Shown here: positions 1 through 10,852 of the stretch, in pieces
Numbering within the stretch: the first letter of the stretch is position 1
How the letters are laid out: the number at the start of each line of letters is the position of its first letter
DNA from: Molanna angustata
Lineage: Eukaryota > Arthropoda > Insecta > Trichoptera > Molannidae
Assembly (NCBI GenBank): GCA_963576475.1
Contig: OY754986.1
Coordinates: 7,667,031 to 7,731,030, forward strand
Length of the DNA: 64,000 bases
Direction of reading: 5' to 3'
Program-made: the position numbers and the translations under genes
Notes under the pieces: generated by a model
Databases searched by the model: none
Told to the model about the DNA's origin: nothing
What the model saw: only the letters and a program-made list of their open reading frames with translations

Positions 1-522
1 CAACAGTTCATCAAGTAATGACAATTTAGATTAAAAATTTCATACATATGTATAGTCTAGTCTTATCTTCGAGAAAGTGCAGAGTGTCTACATGCGGGTA
101 AAGTTATAATTTTTCTGCATAACATATTCATACATATATTCTTCCATTTTTATTACACAGTACATACATACCTACATAAAATTATTGAAAGAAAATTTGC
201 AAAAATACAAATAAGACATGTACCTACCTCTTACGTACTATACCAAATATCAAATGAAGAAAAAAAAATTGTTAATTAGTGTGGATGCGCGCATGAGAGA
301 GAGTAACAATATGATCTATGTGTGTGTGAAAGAGATAGGTACTATAGGTAGGTGTGTGTGTATGTGTGTGTGTGAGTGTGTGTGTGGGTGTGTGCGAGAG
401 TAGGTTTTCGGGTGTGTGCGAACATGATAGACAGAAATATATTGACAGATTCATAAGTTGAGAAGGAAAAGAAAATATATTGCTGAGGGTGGTAAAATTA
501 ATAAGCACCTAGTTGTTTATTG
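1..522 (-). other. Probable 3' UTR of LINE group E relic, with TG/CA microsatellite
   Basis: AT-rich DNA lying downstream (minus strand) of the LINE C-terminal fragment at 523-789. It holds an imperfect TG microsatellite at about 346-400 (CA on the minus strand). A second group E copy near 49234 also has a CA run after its stop codon, so the run is probably part of the LINE 3' UTR. No other coding potential is seen. Confidence 0.45.
346..400. repeat. TG microsatellite
   Basis: Imperfect dinucleotide run (tgtgtg with ta, ga and gg interruptions). Short frames across it encode only low-complexity Cys/Val or His/Thr runs and are not genes. Confidence 0.85.
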
Positions 523-789
523 TTATAATGTCACGATGTTAGATATAAGTTTGTTTTTGAATGCCATAATATGTGAATCAAAAAATATGTCTATGTCGGC
601 ATTTTTAACATAAGAGTTGAATAAGTTTATCACTCTGTTAATTGGAGAGTTTTTGGAAGCATTTGTTTTACAAATATTGGAGAAGAAAAGCGACGTTTGT
701 CTTGTCCGGCGAGTAGATGTATTGAATCTAATATTGGTAAGAATTTCATGGCATTCGATGTTTCCGCTTAGTATGCTATGAAGGAACAT
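523..789 (-). pseudogene. LINE group E reverse transcriptase, C-terminal fragment (Jockey/CR1-like)
   Basis: The 88-residue frame matches the usual C-terminus of insect Jockey/CR1-type LINE ORF2 proteins. It has a DPMFLH-like start, SGNIECHEIL, then RFNTSTRRTRQTSLFF, KTNASKNSPINRVINL and a final DIDIFF segment. The same pattern recurs at 49234-49452 and 33590-33845, all on the minus strand. These residues follow the polymerase domain, so the fragment has no catalytic part. Upstream (higher coordinates, to about 880) the frame is broken. It is a 5'-truncated relic; the family assignment comes from remembered family pattern, not a search. Confidence 0.65.
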
Positions 790-879
790 AGGGTCTGATA
801 TTGTTCTTCTTCATTGAGTTCTATTGTTTCCGATACATCTTTTTCTTTTAATAATATAATAAACTCAGTGTGTGGTGTC

Positions 880-2147
880 ATGGTTGGAGGTAAGTCATTT
901 TATGTACTTTCATTGTTTGTGTTTCCCTTCAAAATACTGTCTACCTATTTCTACTACGGATTCTTAAATTTTTAACACACTCCATTCCATCCAACAAAAA
1001 CAACTTAATAAAGTTAATTTTTCTTCTTCTCCCTTGCTGTATCCCAACTCTTGGTCTTTGTTGACTGTTGGGAGTAGCTCTCCTCGTTCTCAAATTATAG
1101 GCCCTACTGTCCTGTATTATGTCACCTAGGCCATGTCTGCAATTTCTTTCGTTTTAATTCTTTGGTTTTCCTCTGGATGTAAGTCGGGGAAGACTCAATA
1201 AAGTTAATTTATTATAATATTTTATTTAAGAGTCAAAGGTTATGGTTGCACTATCTCCTGATATTTATTTATTTATTTATTTATACCATTAATTATAAAT
1301 ATATGACATTAATTATATGACATTAATTATAAATACTAACCCAACCTCACTAGGACTTCGCCTATTTCGAGGTTGGAGATATACAATATTATATTGATAT
1401 AAACCAAACGTACTTTATTTTGCTATACAGAAATATTTTTTTTGATATCTTCCAACCTATTGCATGAACGTAAACCATGTAGGTACCTACATTTTTACAG
1501 ATTTTTCTAATTAGTTTTTTTTTATTATTTTGATTTGACGTCTTCACTGTTGACACTGACAAATCGAAGATTATTGATTTATATAAAAATATAATTTAAG
1601 TTTTCTTATATAAGATTTTTTTTATATTTCTGTCGATATTTTTATGATCTTTGATTAATTTCATTTTTTTCTTATCATCATTTTGTAGAAAATCATTATA
1701 TTAAAACAGGAATATTATAAGTGACCCGTCTCAATACAGGTTTTCAAAGTGAGACGTAGAACCAATAATTTGATTGTCATTTATATATATTATATATGTT
1801 TGTAGGTACTTTTTAATAATAAACACCGGTTTGCCGGCACTGATACTTAATTATTTTATAATTCACATTGTGGTGCCTACATTTTTAAAAACACTAATCT
1901 TATAGGAATTGTCCTTAGCATAAAACCGATTGAATGTTGTAGTCTTAAATTAAAAAAAATAATTGGATAATTTAAAAACAAATTTATTTTTATTATTTTA
2001 TAAATACATATGGTTAGCAATCATGCAGGAACGTTAAAAATCTCGGTTTAAAAAGGTACAGTTTTATCGATCATTTTTTTAATTGCATATACGCTAACAT
2101 TGAATTTGTTTCCTTGTCGGGAGCCAAATGATATTTTTACTGACAAA
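880..2147. other. AT-rich stretch, no gene seen
   Basis: Nothing coding is seen. A short segment at 1345-1385 (cctcactaggacttcgcct) resembles one at 16500-16535 (cctcactaggcaaagcctg), so both are probably tails of one degraded repeat. A TTTA microsatellite lies at 1263-1285. Confidence 0.5.
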
Positions 2148-2149
2148 CT

Positions 2150-2452
2150 TTTAACATCTCAATAGAGACGAAGTTGGGATATTTTAGAAGAACCAGGAAC
2201 TCAAGCCACCTACAGGGCTTACGACCTGTCATCTGCTGGTTTACGTGATCACTTTATGCGCTTGCGCAACGTTCACCAATTATGCCTTCTTATTGAGTTC
2301 CCTTATCAATGTAATTTTTGAAAGTTTTATATATTTGAATAATGTATAACAATTGACCTGAAAATAAGGAATTATGATATTGCCATCATTATGAAGTAAC
2401 GAAGAATCCTTTTTTTGTAACGCCTTCTATTGAATTGTTTGAAAAGTTTGTC
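2150..2452 (+). repeat. R4 dispersed repeat, copy 1
   Basis: About 300 bp that aligns along its length with the reverse complement of 10545-10815. It starts at ctcaatagagacgaagttg and ends near a ctattga motif, so the ends carry a short inverted tcaatag. Partial copies occur at 25985-26545 and 51882-52030. It is non-coding and MITE-like in size, but the family is not identified. Confidence 0.65.
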
Positions 2453-3204
2453 AAAAAAGAACAGTTTTATATTTTTTCTAGTTGATTCATTGGTGGTTTT
2501 TTAATGATATTTTATATGAATACAAAATATTCAGACACAGCCCGGATATTTTCAGCTACAGTCGAAGCGATATCACCCTAGGCCGGCAGCAAACGAAATT
2601 AATATGAGCGCCAGCAAAGAAGTGTAGCGATCAAAAGTGAATATTTTCATAAATTCCGCAGAGGAAATGTCTTCCCTTTTCGTAAAGTGTCGGTGATCCT
2701 CGACGCTCCTGCGGCTGCGCGGTGCCATCCCTTGAAATTATATTATATAAAAACACATCCCCCGTCGATTATGCTACAACAGTTACGAATATTCAAAAAT
2801 AACAATTTCAAAGGTACAAATAATGATTTTAATCTAATTTATTATTATTATTACTCGTAGTTTTCATTTAGACTTTAAACTAGGCATTGCATATATACAG
2901 ACAAAAGAAAATATTACATACATTGAAGATTGTTCTAAAACAGAATGTACGCGACGAATATTCTACTTTGAGATTAATCAGACAGCCAGCAGGGCTGCTC
3001 ATGAAAGTGGATTATGATAAGATTCAAACTTCATAATGTTAGATTGAAATGCAACACAAATTCAAAAAACATAAATCAAGATACAGAATAAGATAAACAA
3101 TAAAAATATCTTGCTATTTACTAGAGTGCAAGCATTCGTGTGTATAGGAAATATTTAAAACAAAAAAATCAGAACGTAAATCCACAGAACTATTGCTATA
3201 CAAA
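2453..3204. other. No gene seen; includes a less AT-rich patch
   Basis: Bases 2540-2720 are richer in G+C than their surroundings and contain short words such as gcggctgcgcgg, followed by a TATA-like tatataaaaa near 2745. No open frame of useful length accompanies it. It could be an old regulatory region or a decayed repeat. Confidence 0.3.
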
Positions 3205-3537
3205 ATTGTTAATGTATATATAACAGAGCTCGAAATGAAGATACAAGGAAAGAATGTAAGATTAAGAAATATGTAATTAACAGAATGAAAGTTAACACAT
3301 TGAGATGGTTTGGCCACTTGGGGAGAACGAATGAAGAACGCCTGAGGAAGAAAATATACAAAGCTGACAGGAATGGAATAAGAGGTCGGGGGCACCCAAG
3401 AAAAGGATGGCACGACCATGTTGGCACGATGAATGTTGATGAGGCGATAAATGTGTGTCAAGATAGAAAAATGTGGCGTTCGGTTCTCTCTGCCTACCCC
3501 GTGAGGGACATGGTGTGATGGTATGTATGTATGTAAT
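3205..3537 (+). pseudogene. LINE group A, ORF2 C-terminal fragment and 3' tail
   Basis: The frame reads R.NEDTRKECKIKK, MKVNTLRWFGHLGR, GRGHPRKGWHDHV and ends ILSAYPVRDM-like (SVLSAYPVRDMV) before a stop. This matches the C-terminus of the larger group A copy at 41831-42454. The tail is gacatggtgtgatggtatg followed by tatg repeats, the characteristic group A 3' end. The fragment is 5'-truncated and lacks about 30 residues of the middle of the C-terminal region. Confidence 0.8.
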
Positions 3538-4284
3538 GTACAAATCATTCAATATGTAATAAGTCTATTTCAATGTAAATTTTTCTTTTATAATAATGTG
3601 TAATTCGTTGCAAATTCAGTAGACAAAATATATGTGACTACTATCTAGGGAATAAAACTCTTTGTAGGTGTTATAATATTTTATTCCAAATATGCTATTT
3701 AAATATATATTGGAACAAGACTTGCATAAAACAAGCTAAAAATTAACTAATAGTTCTGACACAGTTCAGAGGAGTCATCTATGCGACAGCATTGTCACTT
3801 CATGTATATAATATTTACCCGCACACCTGTCGCTGGTTACAACACATTACATTATGGGATATTCATTCATACTTACCCACACCGTGATGGTATCTTCAAA
3901 CAAGTTCCTTCCTTCACACCAATATTCCCTCCTTTTTCACATTTTATTCGCGTGTATTTTTTTTCATCACTTGTTTTTTTTTTGTTTTTTTTTTACTGTT
4001 AATCTTTTACCTATTGCTTATTTAAATATGTGTATTTCATTATTTTTTAATTTGAAGAAATCATTCTTGACTTATTTTATTTATTTATTTATTTTATTTA
4101 TTTTTTACACCTTTATAACAAAGACTATTATGAAGATTTCTGCTGCCCAACTAGGTAACCCTGTTCTAGGGCTAGCAGTTATCAAAATACATTAATCAAT
4201 AATCAGTTTTCAATATATATTATTTTTTTTAATTTTAATATCACCATAATACCCATAATATATCAAAATACAACGTCTACGTTA
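3538..4284. other. AT-rich spacer with repeat scraps
   Basis: Contains a diverged 3' end of SINE S3 at about 3818-3893 and a T-rich run at 3955-4110. A LINE-type tail at 4139-4181 (ctgctgcccaactaggtaa, ctagggctagcag) is shared with 11868-11915 and with the reverse strand near 29015-29060. No gene. Confidence 0.55.
3818..3893 (+). repeat. SINE S3, 3' fragment
   Basis: Shares acccgcacacct, ctggttac and ccgtgatggtat with the two full S3 copies (15981 and 26113). An insertion of about 18 bp interrupts it before the tail. Confidence 0.55.
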
Positions 4285-4507
4285 GCTCAGACACGTTTGT
4301 AGAATGGAGGATAGCCAGGTCCCAAAGAAAGTATTGGACACCTGCCCTGAAGGAAGAAGAAGCAGAGGGAGACCTAGGATGAGATGTCTGGACGACATCG
4401 AGGGCGATATAAGAGCTATCGGACAGACAAATTGTAGGAGACTTGCTGTCGACAGGGCGGGATAGAGGCAGTTTCTTCAGGAGGCCAAGGCCCACACCGG
4501 GCTGTAG
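4285..4507 (+). pseudogene. LINE group B, ORF C-terminal fragment
   Basis: Reading from 4285 gives LRHVCRMEDSQVPKKVLD, GRRSRGRPRMRCLDDIE, DIRAIGQTN and AKAHTGL followed by a stop. This is the tail found at 24221-24525 (minus) and 40815-41031 (plus). One in-frame stop interrupts it after VDRAG. The GRPrxRWxDD motif is typical of the C-terminus of RTE-like LINE proteins. The native 3' UTR after the stop is interrupted by the foldback element that follows. Confidence 0.75.
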
Positions 4508-4519
4508 CCCCATTGCTGA

Positions 4520-5135
4520 CATTACATGAAAATTCTTCGAAACACAATTGTTCGAATGCGCAATTGTACGAATAACAATTTTTCGAAAATCAGTTATCAG
4601 AATGACAATTGTCCGAAAGCAAATTATTCGAACTAACATTTGTTGGAAAACCAATTAACCGAATTTAATATATTTTTGTGTCATTATGTTGCCTCCTTTG
4701 ACATATTTGTTGCCAGTAAAATATATTCGATGAAGACTATTATTACTTGGGTACGTATGTTTGCACATTTTTAATAACTGATGTTTGACAGCGCGGTGCG
4801 TCGCCATGTTTTTTATTCCATAGATTTTTATTAAACATAATATACTTTGTAGATGTAGTACCTACTCCGTGCAAAAAGTGAGTCATTTGTTTTCGATTCA
4901 TACAAAATTTGCTAACTACGACATCTAGTATATTATAATAAAAATCTTTGGTTTATTCCTCTCACAATACTACCAACATGACGTCATAAAAATTCGAACA
5001 ATTGTAAATTCTGATAATTGTGTGTTCGGAAAATTGTTTTTCGAAAAAATGTGATTCGAATAATTGCCATTCGTAAAATTGATTTTCGTAAAATTGAGCA
5101 TTCGAATAATTGTTTTTCGAATAATTTTCCTGTCA
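4520..5135. mobile_element. TTCGAA-rich foldback element inserted in LINE B 3' end
   Basis: Left part (about 4520-4665) and right part (about 4988-5135) are inverted copies, each built of short degenerate units around acaattnttcgaa. The flanks repeat cccattgctga at 4509-4519 and 5136-5146, which looks like a target-site duplication within the LINE B tail. On the right the tail resumes as tgatgatgat, as in other LINE B copies. The roughly 320-bp middle has no coding capacity. The superfamily is unknown; the exact ends are uncertain by a few bases. Confidence 0.65.
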
Positions 5136-5146
5136 CCCATTGCTGA

Positions 5147-5536
5147 TGATGATAATACCTATGTAACCACACAATTTACAAAGGTGTCGTTTTCGGAAAT
5201 AAAATAAATAAATAAATGTCATTAATTTAGAATATGTATGCCATTTTTATTAACATAAAAATCTTGCTCTCGTTCATTTATATATAATGACATAAATGAT
5301 TGTACTGTACCTAATTGTATTACGAGTAAGCAGCCGAGTATGTTTTCAAAAATAAAATCCAATATAATATAATATTTTTTTATCAAATATAAGCGAAATG
5401 ACTTTAAGCACGCTACGACGCGTCATGTTTCGAGAGGGCCGTAAAAAGGGGTATTTTAACGTTGTTAACTTGTCATTTTGAACGTTAAAAAAATTTTTTT
5501 TCATCGCTACTTTGAACATAATTTTTCGCGTTTTCA
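5147..5536. other. LINE B tail remnant and AT-rich DNA
   Basis: Begins with the tgatgatgataat tail of LINE B, then featureless AT-rich sequence with a taaa microsatellite near 5200-5217. No gene. Confidence 0.45.
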
Positions 5537-6568
5537 TTTTCCAACTGTCGATTTGTTCAGGAGAACTTTGTTCTCCTAACATATCGACAATGTATCAAGC
5601 CAGAATACGCGAGAATTGTATGGAGAGGTCTACTTTTTTCACGGCTTTTCCAACTTTGAAGTCAAAAAACACCAACTTAGAGGCTTCGCAGCATATATGT
5701 TCCATACACGGATTTACTCAGAATTCGGAGTAGAACATTTCGTGTGTCTGTGTGTGTGTCTGTGTGTGTGTATGTCTGTGTGTGTGTGTGTGTCCGTCCC
5801 CCCTTATAACTTTTGATCCGCTCAATTTACAGAGCCTAAAATTTCAGAATATATAAATAGTTATAGGCCTACAAAACTTTTATACTCAGAATTTTGAATT
5901 TTTGTTTCAGTCAGGGGTTATCAACTTTTGAATTTTCATTTTATTTTTCCCTATATCTCAGAAACCATAAAAGCTAGAACGCTGAAAATTGGTTTAAACA
6001 TAGACAAATACAAAATCTCAAATAAGTTTTTTCAAAAATATTCCAGGGTTTCTCAAACATTTTTTATTAAGAAAAGTATTTTTTTTATGATAAATTTATG
6101 AGTTTAACTGCCTATATTTCCATTTTTTTTTTAAATATCGAAAAAAGCCGAAACACCCCAACTAGATAATTTAATTTTATATAAAAAATATTAACATTGT
6201 AGCAGTACATCTCAAATTTTTTTTAACAATTTTTATAAAAATTGAATTTAGTGACGACATCGCTTCATACAATTTGTATGGTAGTCACCTATACACAATA
6301 TCAAAGAAAACTTAATAGTTTGATACTTCATCTCTTAACATACAATATACATATACCATCATGCTGTTTTCATATTCCGGGTAGGAAAAAAAGACTGACC
6401 TCCATACTATCCTATCTTGACTACCTAGGTACATGTGTTGTATAGAAAACTAAATATCATAAAATAATAAATAATTTGTATTTATGGGTTTGGTACTTAT
6501 TCTTCAACTATACATACTATCGCTGTCGACAGTTGGATCTCATGTGTTACATGCAACTAGTATTAATT
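5537..6568 (-). repeat. R1 dispersed repeat, copy 1 (about 1 kb)
   Basis: Reverse-complement match along most of its length to 60594-61290, and to 39235-39505 and 53885-53971. Landmarks are ccaactgtcgat at both ends in inverted orientation, a tg run at 5742-5797, a segment around aggcctataactattt, and a segment near 6340-6420 that resembles the LINE A 3' end. It is probably a non-autonomous element; no protein is encoded. Confidence 0.7.
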
Positions 6569-6829
6569 AAAGAGTTGAAGGCGGGCTCTAAGCCACCTGG
6601 TGGATATCTTCCGAAGTAATTTCCTTATTTAAAACAGCTTTAATTTGAATTCATAATTAATGTAGGTATTTAGTTTAAGGTAGGTATGTACCTACAATTG
6701 ATACATTCGAAATTATGTAATATTTTATTTTTAATCGCAATTATTAATTTATTTTAATTATAAAAAAAAATAATGAAACGAACTTATTAGATAAATATAT
6801 TATTTAAACCGACTTTAACTTTTTACTCC
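6569..6829. other. AT-rich, nothing recognised
   Basis: No open frame, repeat match or RNA gene seen. Confidence 0.4.
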
Positions 6830-7240
6830 TAACTAACCCAAGGGGAAATAAGGGACATTGTTTTTTTATTGCAGATTTTCAACTAGTAGGTACTATGCTG
6901 AGATTGTATTCTGAAAGTTTTATCAATGATGGGTCGATGGCAGAGCGGTTAGCGCATTGGTTTAGTATTCCAGTGGTCGCGAGTTCGAATCCTGCCTCGA
7001 CCGATTTCGTTCACCTATAGCACAAGCATTTATGCTTATTTTAGGGAACGTAGTAAGATGTATATGTACTTGTTTAACAAGGATATATTCATTTTTAAAA
7101 ATAATGTATCTGTGTGTGTGCTGCATGCTGTGTGCTGTGTGCTATGTACGGTGTGTTTATTTTACTTTATCGATTTTAGGCTAAAGCACTCATTAGATTT
7201 TTTTCAAATTTTGCAAATATGTATAGGTATCTGACAACTC
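6830..7240 (+). repeat. R9 dispersed repeat, copy 1, interrupted by SINE S2
   Basis: Matches 63695-64000 on both sides of the SINE: tcaactagta, atgctgagattg and ttctgaaagttt before it, then aatgtatctgtg and gtgtgctatgta after it. The SINE lies at about 6930-7104, flanked by aatg. No protein is encoded. Confidence 0.6.
6930..7104 (+). repeat. SINE S2, tRNA-derived
   Basis: The head (6932-7004) has an A-box-like tggcagagcggttag and a B-box-like gagttcgaatcct and would fold as a tRNA-like cloverleaf with matching gtcga/tcgac ends (Ser/Leu-like in sequence). A body follows (ttcgttcacctatag, caagcatttatgc). It is a SINE rather than a tRNA gene, because head plus body recur at 10175-10325 and the body recurs around the Tc1 insertion. 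Confidence 0.75.
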
Positions 7241-7369
7241 ACTTTGACCCCATTAGATTTTGAGGGCAATCTGAATAGTGCTTCTCAATATTTTTTACTA
7301 TCAAATATTTCAAAGTTACCCTAAGCTCAGGAAACATGGAAACTTGTCAAATAAATAAAAAAAAAATCT

Positions 7370-7466
7370 TCAAATGATGTCATAGAACTCCATATGATAA
7401 TTATATCCATGATATGGGTAATCACTAGGGTTATGATTTCGCCGGTCGGACCAGACTTGCCCCCCT
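7370..7466 (+). repeat. R3 palindromic MITE, half copy
   Basis: Corresponds to one arm of the R3 palindromes at 9772-10137 and 11338-11526, ending in ggaccagacttgcccccc. The other arm is missing. Confidence 0.65.
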
Positions 7467-7849
7467 GGCAATATTGTACCTATATATTTGATGTAGGTAC
7501 TTAGTATTGGATAAGTCTTTTTACTTTTTTACTTTTTTAGACCGTGATAATTCTGAGATAGCTTAGCGAAAACGTTCGGGCGTAAAAATCGAATTCATTA
7601 AGCAATTTTTATATTTTTAAAATATTTTTTACAATTTTAATTTACACTGTAATATGTTTAAATTAACCGAACTATAGTGACTACACTTTGTGTACTAAAT
7701 ATTTTGTGCGCTAAACCAAACAGTACAGTGATAAATAGATTAACTTTTATTACTAATAACAAAGGTTCAGCTAAAAACGCAGGTAGCCAGTTCGGTGGCC
7801 ACAATTCATTTTCAATTTAATTTTTTTTTCAGTGTAAAAACTCTGTGCT
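7467..7849. other. No gene; fragment related to foldback arm
   Basis: The words gcttagcgaaaacgttcg near 7560-7580 resemble the foldback arms at 41692-41782 and 44531-44625. Otherwise AT-rich and featureless. Confidence 0.35.
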
Positions 7850-8098
7850 ACCATGAAGAATAGTGCTTCCACGCTCTTCTGTTATCATTGTTTTCGGGCG
7901 TTCCGTAAGATCCGGGTAATCCCTGCGCAAGTGGCGAATTTCTTGCCGTATGGCAATTTCTTAACCAGTGTTTCCAGCCCAGAGAAGCAATATTTGCGGG
8001 AGAAATGAACTTAAATAAATTTCTCCTCTGCTGGGAATCGAATCCAGGACGCCCGCACAGAAACCGAACGTCTAACCAACTGTGCCACGGCAGTCGGT
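7850..8098 (-). repeat. SINE S5, tRNA-derived (copy 1)
   Basis: On the minus strand the head begins near 8095 with an A-box-like tggcacagttgg and a B-box-like ggattcgattcc. It continues into a body whose far end (7855-7925) is the reverse complement of the 5' part of SINE S3. A second head lies at 41510-41585. Confidence 0.6.
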
Positions 8099-8106
8099 AT
8101 ATTTTT

Positions 8107-8545
8107 ACTCTTCACACTATGGAATAGTGGAGAGTCAGGATTTCACAATTTTTAAACGTATTTTTTTCCATCAATTTCTCAACGGGTATCAACTATCCAC
8201 CTATCAACTATCCGTATTCTTCTATCTTGACACATATACATCAACTCATCAACATTAATACACTGTCTCATACGTGCTAATCTTGCTAGTAATGCAATTT
8301 TTCTTAAAATTTCTCAACAGGTACCATGTAGAAAGTGCAAACAATGAGTTATGTGACAATGCTTTTGCGTGTATGGTGTATTGTGAAAAGTTTTGTTCTG
8401 TGGGAATCTTATATTTATTTAAGAATCTAATATAATTGTTCTCATAAAAATGCATTTAGAGATTGTCAACATTTCAAAAAAAAAAAAAAAAAGAATCGCT
8501 TACTATGGTGTGGAGAGTTTAGTGCTAGCCATAGCCCACTCGTTT
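8107..8545 (+). repeat. R2 hairpin repeat with captured LINE A piece, copy 1
   Basis: Starts with the hairpin actcttcacactat/atagtggagagt and ends near gtgtggagagttt, then gcccactcgtttg. Bases 8217-8290 match the minus strand of LINE A. The same LINE A piece sits at the same place in the copy at 48213-48545, so it was present before this version spread. Confidence 0.6.
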
Positions 8546-8712
8546 GTACATGTTTCATAAACAACAAGCCTCTAAGTTGGTATTTTTTGACTTCAAAGTT
8601 GATAAAACCATGAAATATATAGACCTGGCACATCAATCTCGCATAAATTGGATTTAAACTTTGTCGATCTGTTAAAAGAAATAAATTCTCTTGAACAAAT
8701 TGACAGTTAAGA
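8540..8712 (+). repeat. R1 fragment, copy 4
   Basis: Reverse complement matches 5537-5720: ctaagttggtattttttgac, and ttctcttgaacaaattgac next to the end. It directly abuts the R2 copy. Confidence 0.6.
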
Positions 8713-9290
8713 TAAATATAAATAAAATATAATATCACGTCTTTAGATGTGATATTTATGTTTTTTTTTTTGTATTTGTATGGTTATATATTTTATTCAT
8801 TAGCTATATATATTTTATATTCAAATCATCTTTGGAATTCAGCATTTTCTATGTAAATAGTTCTGCTCCAGCATCCACACAAACAGAATTTTAAAACCAC
8901 TTTCGGTGGAGTTGATAATGTCGCATTTGCGTATTTATGTCCTCACTTTCCATTATTCACTCCTCATTGTTCCATACTTTCCACAATCCATCCTCTTTTA
9001 ACACCCACCTATAATATAAACTGACACTTTAATAGATTTTTTCTCCTACGGCGGACTTTATTTTTGGGGATATTGTCTTTTTTATTTTGCTTTGAATGGA
9101 GACCATAGACAGAGATACGATTTAACCCACGCAGAACGGAAAGTTCAGGATTTTTACATATATACATACTTATCATTACTTTATTTTGTTTTGTGTAGCT
9201 TCTCGGGCAGTTAAAAGGTACTATGTCTACTTTGTATATTTGAAAGAACTGCAGTTTTATAAACCTATAAAAATATTATCAGCAATAATG
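8713..9290. other. AT-rich, contains SINE S1 tail scrap
   Basis: Bases about 9190-9235 (cttctcgggcagttaa, ggtactatgt) match the minus strand of the SINE S1 3' end. No gene. Confidence 0.4.
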
Positions 9291-9295
9291 AACAT

Positions 9296-9450
9296 ATAAA
9301 TTTAATTAGTTCTCGTTCACGTTCAGAGGGAAAAATTGCAGTTCCTAAATGCAATACAACTACAATGCAGCATCAATATTATTTTATAGGATTTAAATAT
9401 TTTAACAATCTTCCCTTAAATTTAAGAAAATCCGGAGCCTACGACACTTA
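9296..9450 (+). pseudogene. LINE ORF2 C-terminal relic (Jockey/CR1-like)
   Basis: The frame reads SSRSRSEGKIAVPKCNTTT, MQHQYYFIGFKYFNNLP and LNLRKS before a stop. The pattern (basic segment, VPK, then Y/W-N-x-LP) is the end of many insect LINE polymerase proteins. It is a short relic with no catalytic domain. Confidence 0.5.
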
Positions 9451-9654
9451 AAAAAAGTATATTCAATCTTAATTCTCTAAAAATAAATAATGTGTATAAA
9501 ATTAAGTAGGATTCAATTTGTTTTCATATAGGTATTTTTTTGTTTCGCTATTCCTCCACTGAACACGAGACCTCTTTCAGTGGAGAAATACGTTTAATAT
9601 TTATGTGATTGTAATTTTTAAGATATAGGTATTGTATATTGAACTGTATTTTGT

Positions 9655-9760
9655 TATAAACAAATAAATAAAATAAAATGTCAAAAATATTAACGTAACA
9701 CGCACCCAATAACTAGTTGCCACCAGATCCAAGCTGAAAACACAATTAAAAACTTTGTTA
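9655..9760 (-). repeat. SINE S1, 3' half
   Basis: The minus strand matches the S1 body: tttttaattgtgttttcag, ctggatctg, tggcaact and ttattgggtgcgtg. The tRNA-like head is absent. Confidence 0.7.
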
Positions 9761-9771
9761 AAAATAGAACT

Positions 9772-9958
9772 CGGGGGCAAGTGTGGTCCAACCGGCGAAA
9801 TCAAAACTTTCACAATTACCCATATCATGGTTATAATTATTATATGGAGTTATATAATATCTTTAGATGTCATAGAAATCCATAATATGATAATTATATC
9901 CATGATATGGGTAATCACGAGGGATTTGATTTCGCCGTTTGGACCAGACTTGCCCCCC
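9772..9958. mobile_element. R3 palindromic MITE, copy 1
   Basis: Near-perfect inverted repeat of about 187 bp. Both ends carry ggggcaagtgtgg/ccagacttgcccc, and the arms share attacccatatcatgg. Non-coding and probably mobilised in trans. The next copy abuts it. Confidence 0.75.
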
Positions 9959-10137
9959 CTGTTCAACCGTCGAAATCAAAACCATAAATGTTTACCCATA
10001 TCATGTTTATACATAATGTCATATGGGGTTCTATAATATGTTAGGATATTATAGAACTCCATATGATTATTTTATCCATGATATGGGTAATTATGAGGGT
10101 TTTCATTTCGACGTTTGACCAGACTTGCCCCCCTGAA
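9959..10137. mobile_element. R3 palindromic MITE, copy 2 (tandem neighbour)
   Basis: Second R3 copy directly adjoining the first. Its left end starts at gttcaaccgtcgaaatc, so it lacks the outer ggggggcaagtctg; the right end is complete. Confidence 0.7.
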
Positions 10138-10174
10138 TTGATTTATTTTTCCATTATCAACATATATTTGAGAT

Positions 10175-10325
10175 GAGTCGATGGCAGAGCGGTTAGCGTG
10201 CTGGGTTAGCAATCCAGTGGTCGCGAGTTCGAATCCTGCTTCGACCGATTTCGTTCACCTATAGTAGAAGCATTTATGCTTATTTTAGGGAATTAGGAAG
10301 ATGTACATATATGTATGTATATGTA
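10175..10325 (+). repeat. SINE S2, tRNA-derived (copy 2)
   Basis: Head 10176-10248 with A-box tggcagagcggttag and B-box gagttcgaatcct, then the same body as the copy at 6930, ending in a tatg-rich tail. Confidence 0.75.
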
Positions 10326-10429
10326 AAATGATATTACAATGGAATATATTTCCTCATAAGGTGAAGTTCCTTGTGAGGAAATAAGTGTATTCCATTCCAA
10401 GAAGTTGAGTTCCTGATTCTTCCATAGTA

Positions 10430-10815
10430 TTCCAACTTCGTCTCTATTGTCAAAGAACTCGTTGAAATTAATTTGTGTGATCATCTCTGAAGCACTTTCT
10501 TCCTATTTAAAGAAGAAATCATTAAAATAAATCAAATCTTCTCAATAGATGGCGTCACAAAAAAGTTTCTTCGTTACTTCATAGATGGCAATAATAAAAA
10601 TATCGTATTTCAAACTGTTACTCATTATTAAAATAAATAGAACTTTCAAAATTTCATTGATAAGACAACTCAATAAGAAGGCATAATTGGTGACCGCTGC
10701 GCAAGCGCATAAAATGACCGCGTAAAAGAGGCAATGCCAGTTCGTTAACCCTGTAGGTGCCTTGAGATCCTGGTTCTTCTTTAAAATTACAACTTCGTCT
10801 CTATTGAGATGTTAA
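10430..10815 (-). repeat. R4 dispersed repeat, copy 2, with an extra end
   Basis: 10545-10815 is the reverse complement of 2150-2452. A second R4 end (caacttcgtctctattg) lies at 10434-10450, so two R4 ends are present here in the same orientation. Confidence 0.6.
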
Positions 10816-10852
10816 AAATTTGCCAAAAAAATATAATTTAAATCGGATAATA

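Noticed and set aside
3114..3552. Minus-strand frames of 72-144 codons
   Set aside because: Antisense to the LINE A fragment.
10176..10248. tRNA-Ser/Leu-like gene
   Set aside because: Same head plus body as the copy at 6930; a SINE rather than a single tRNA gene.
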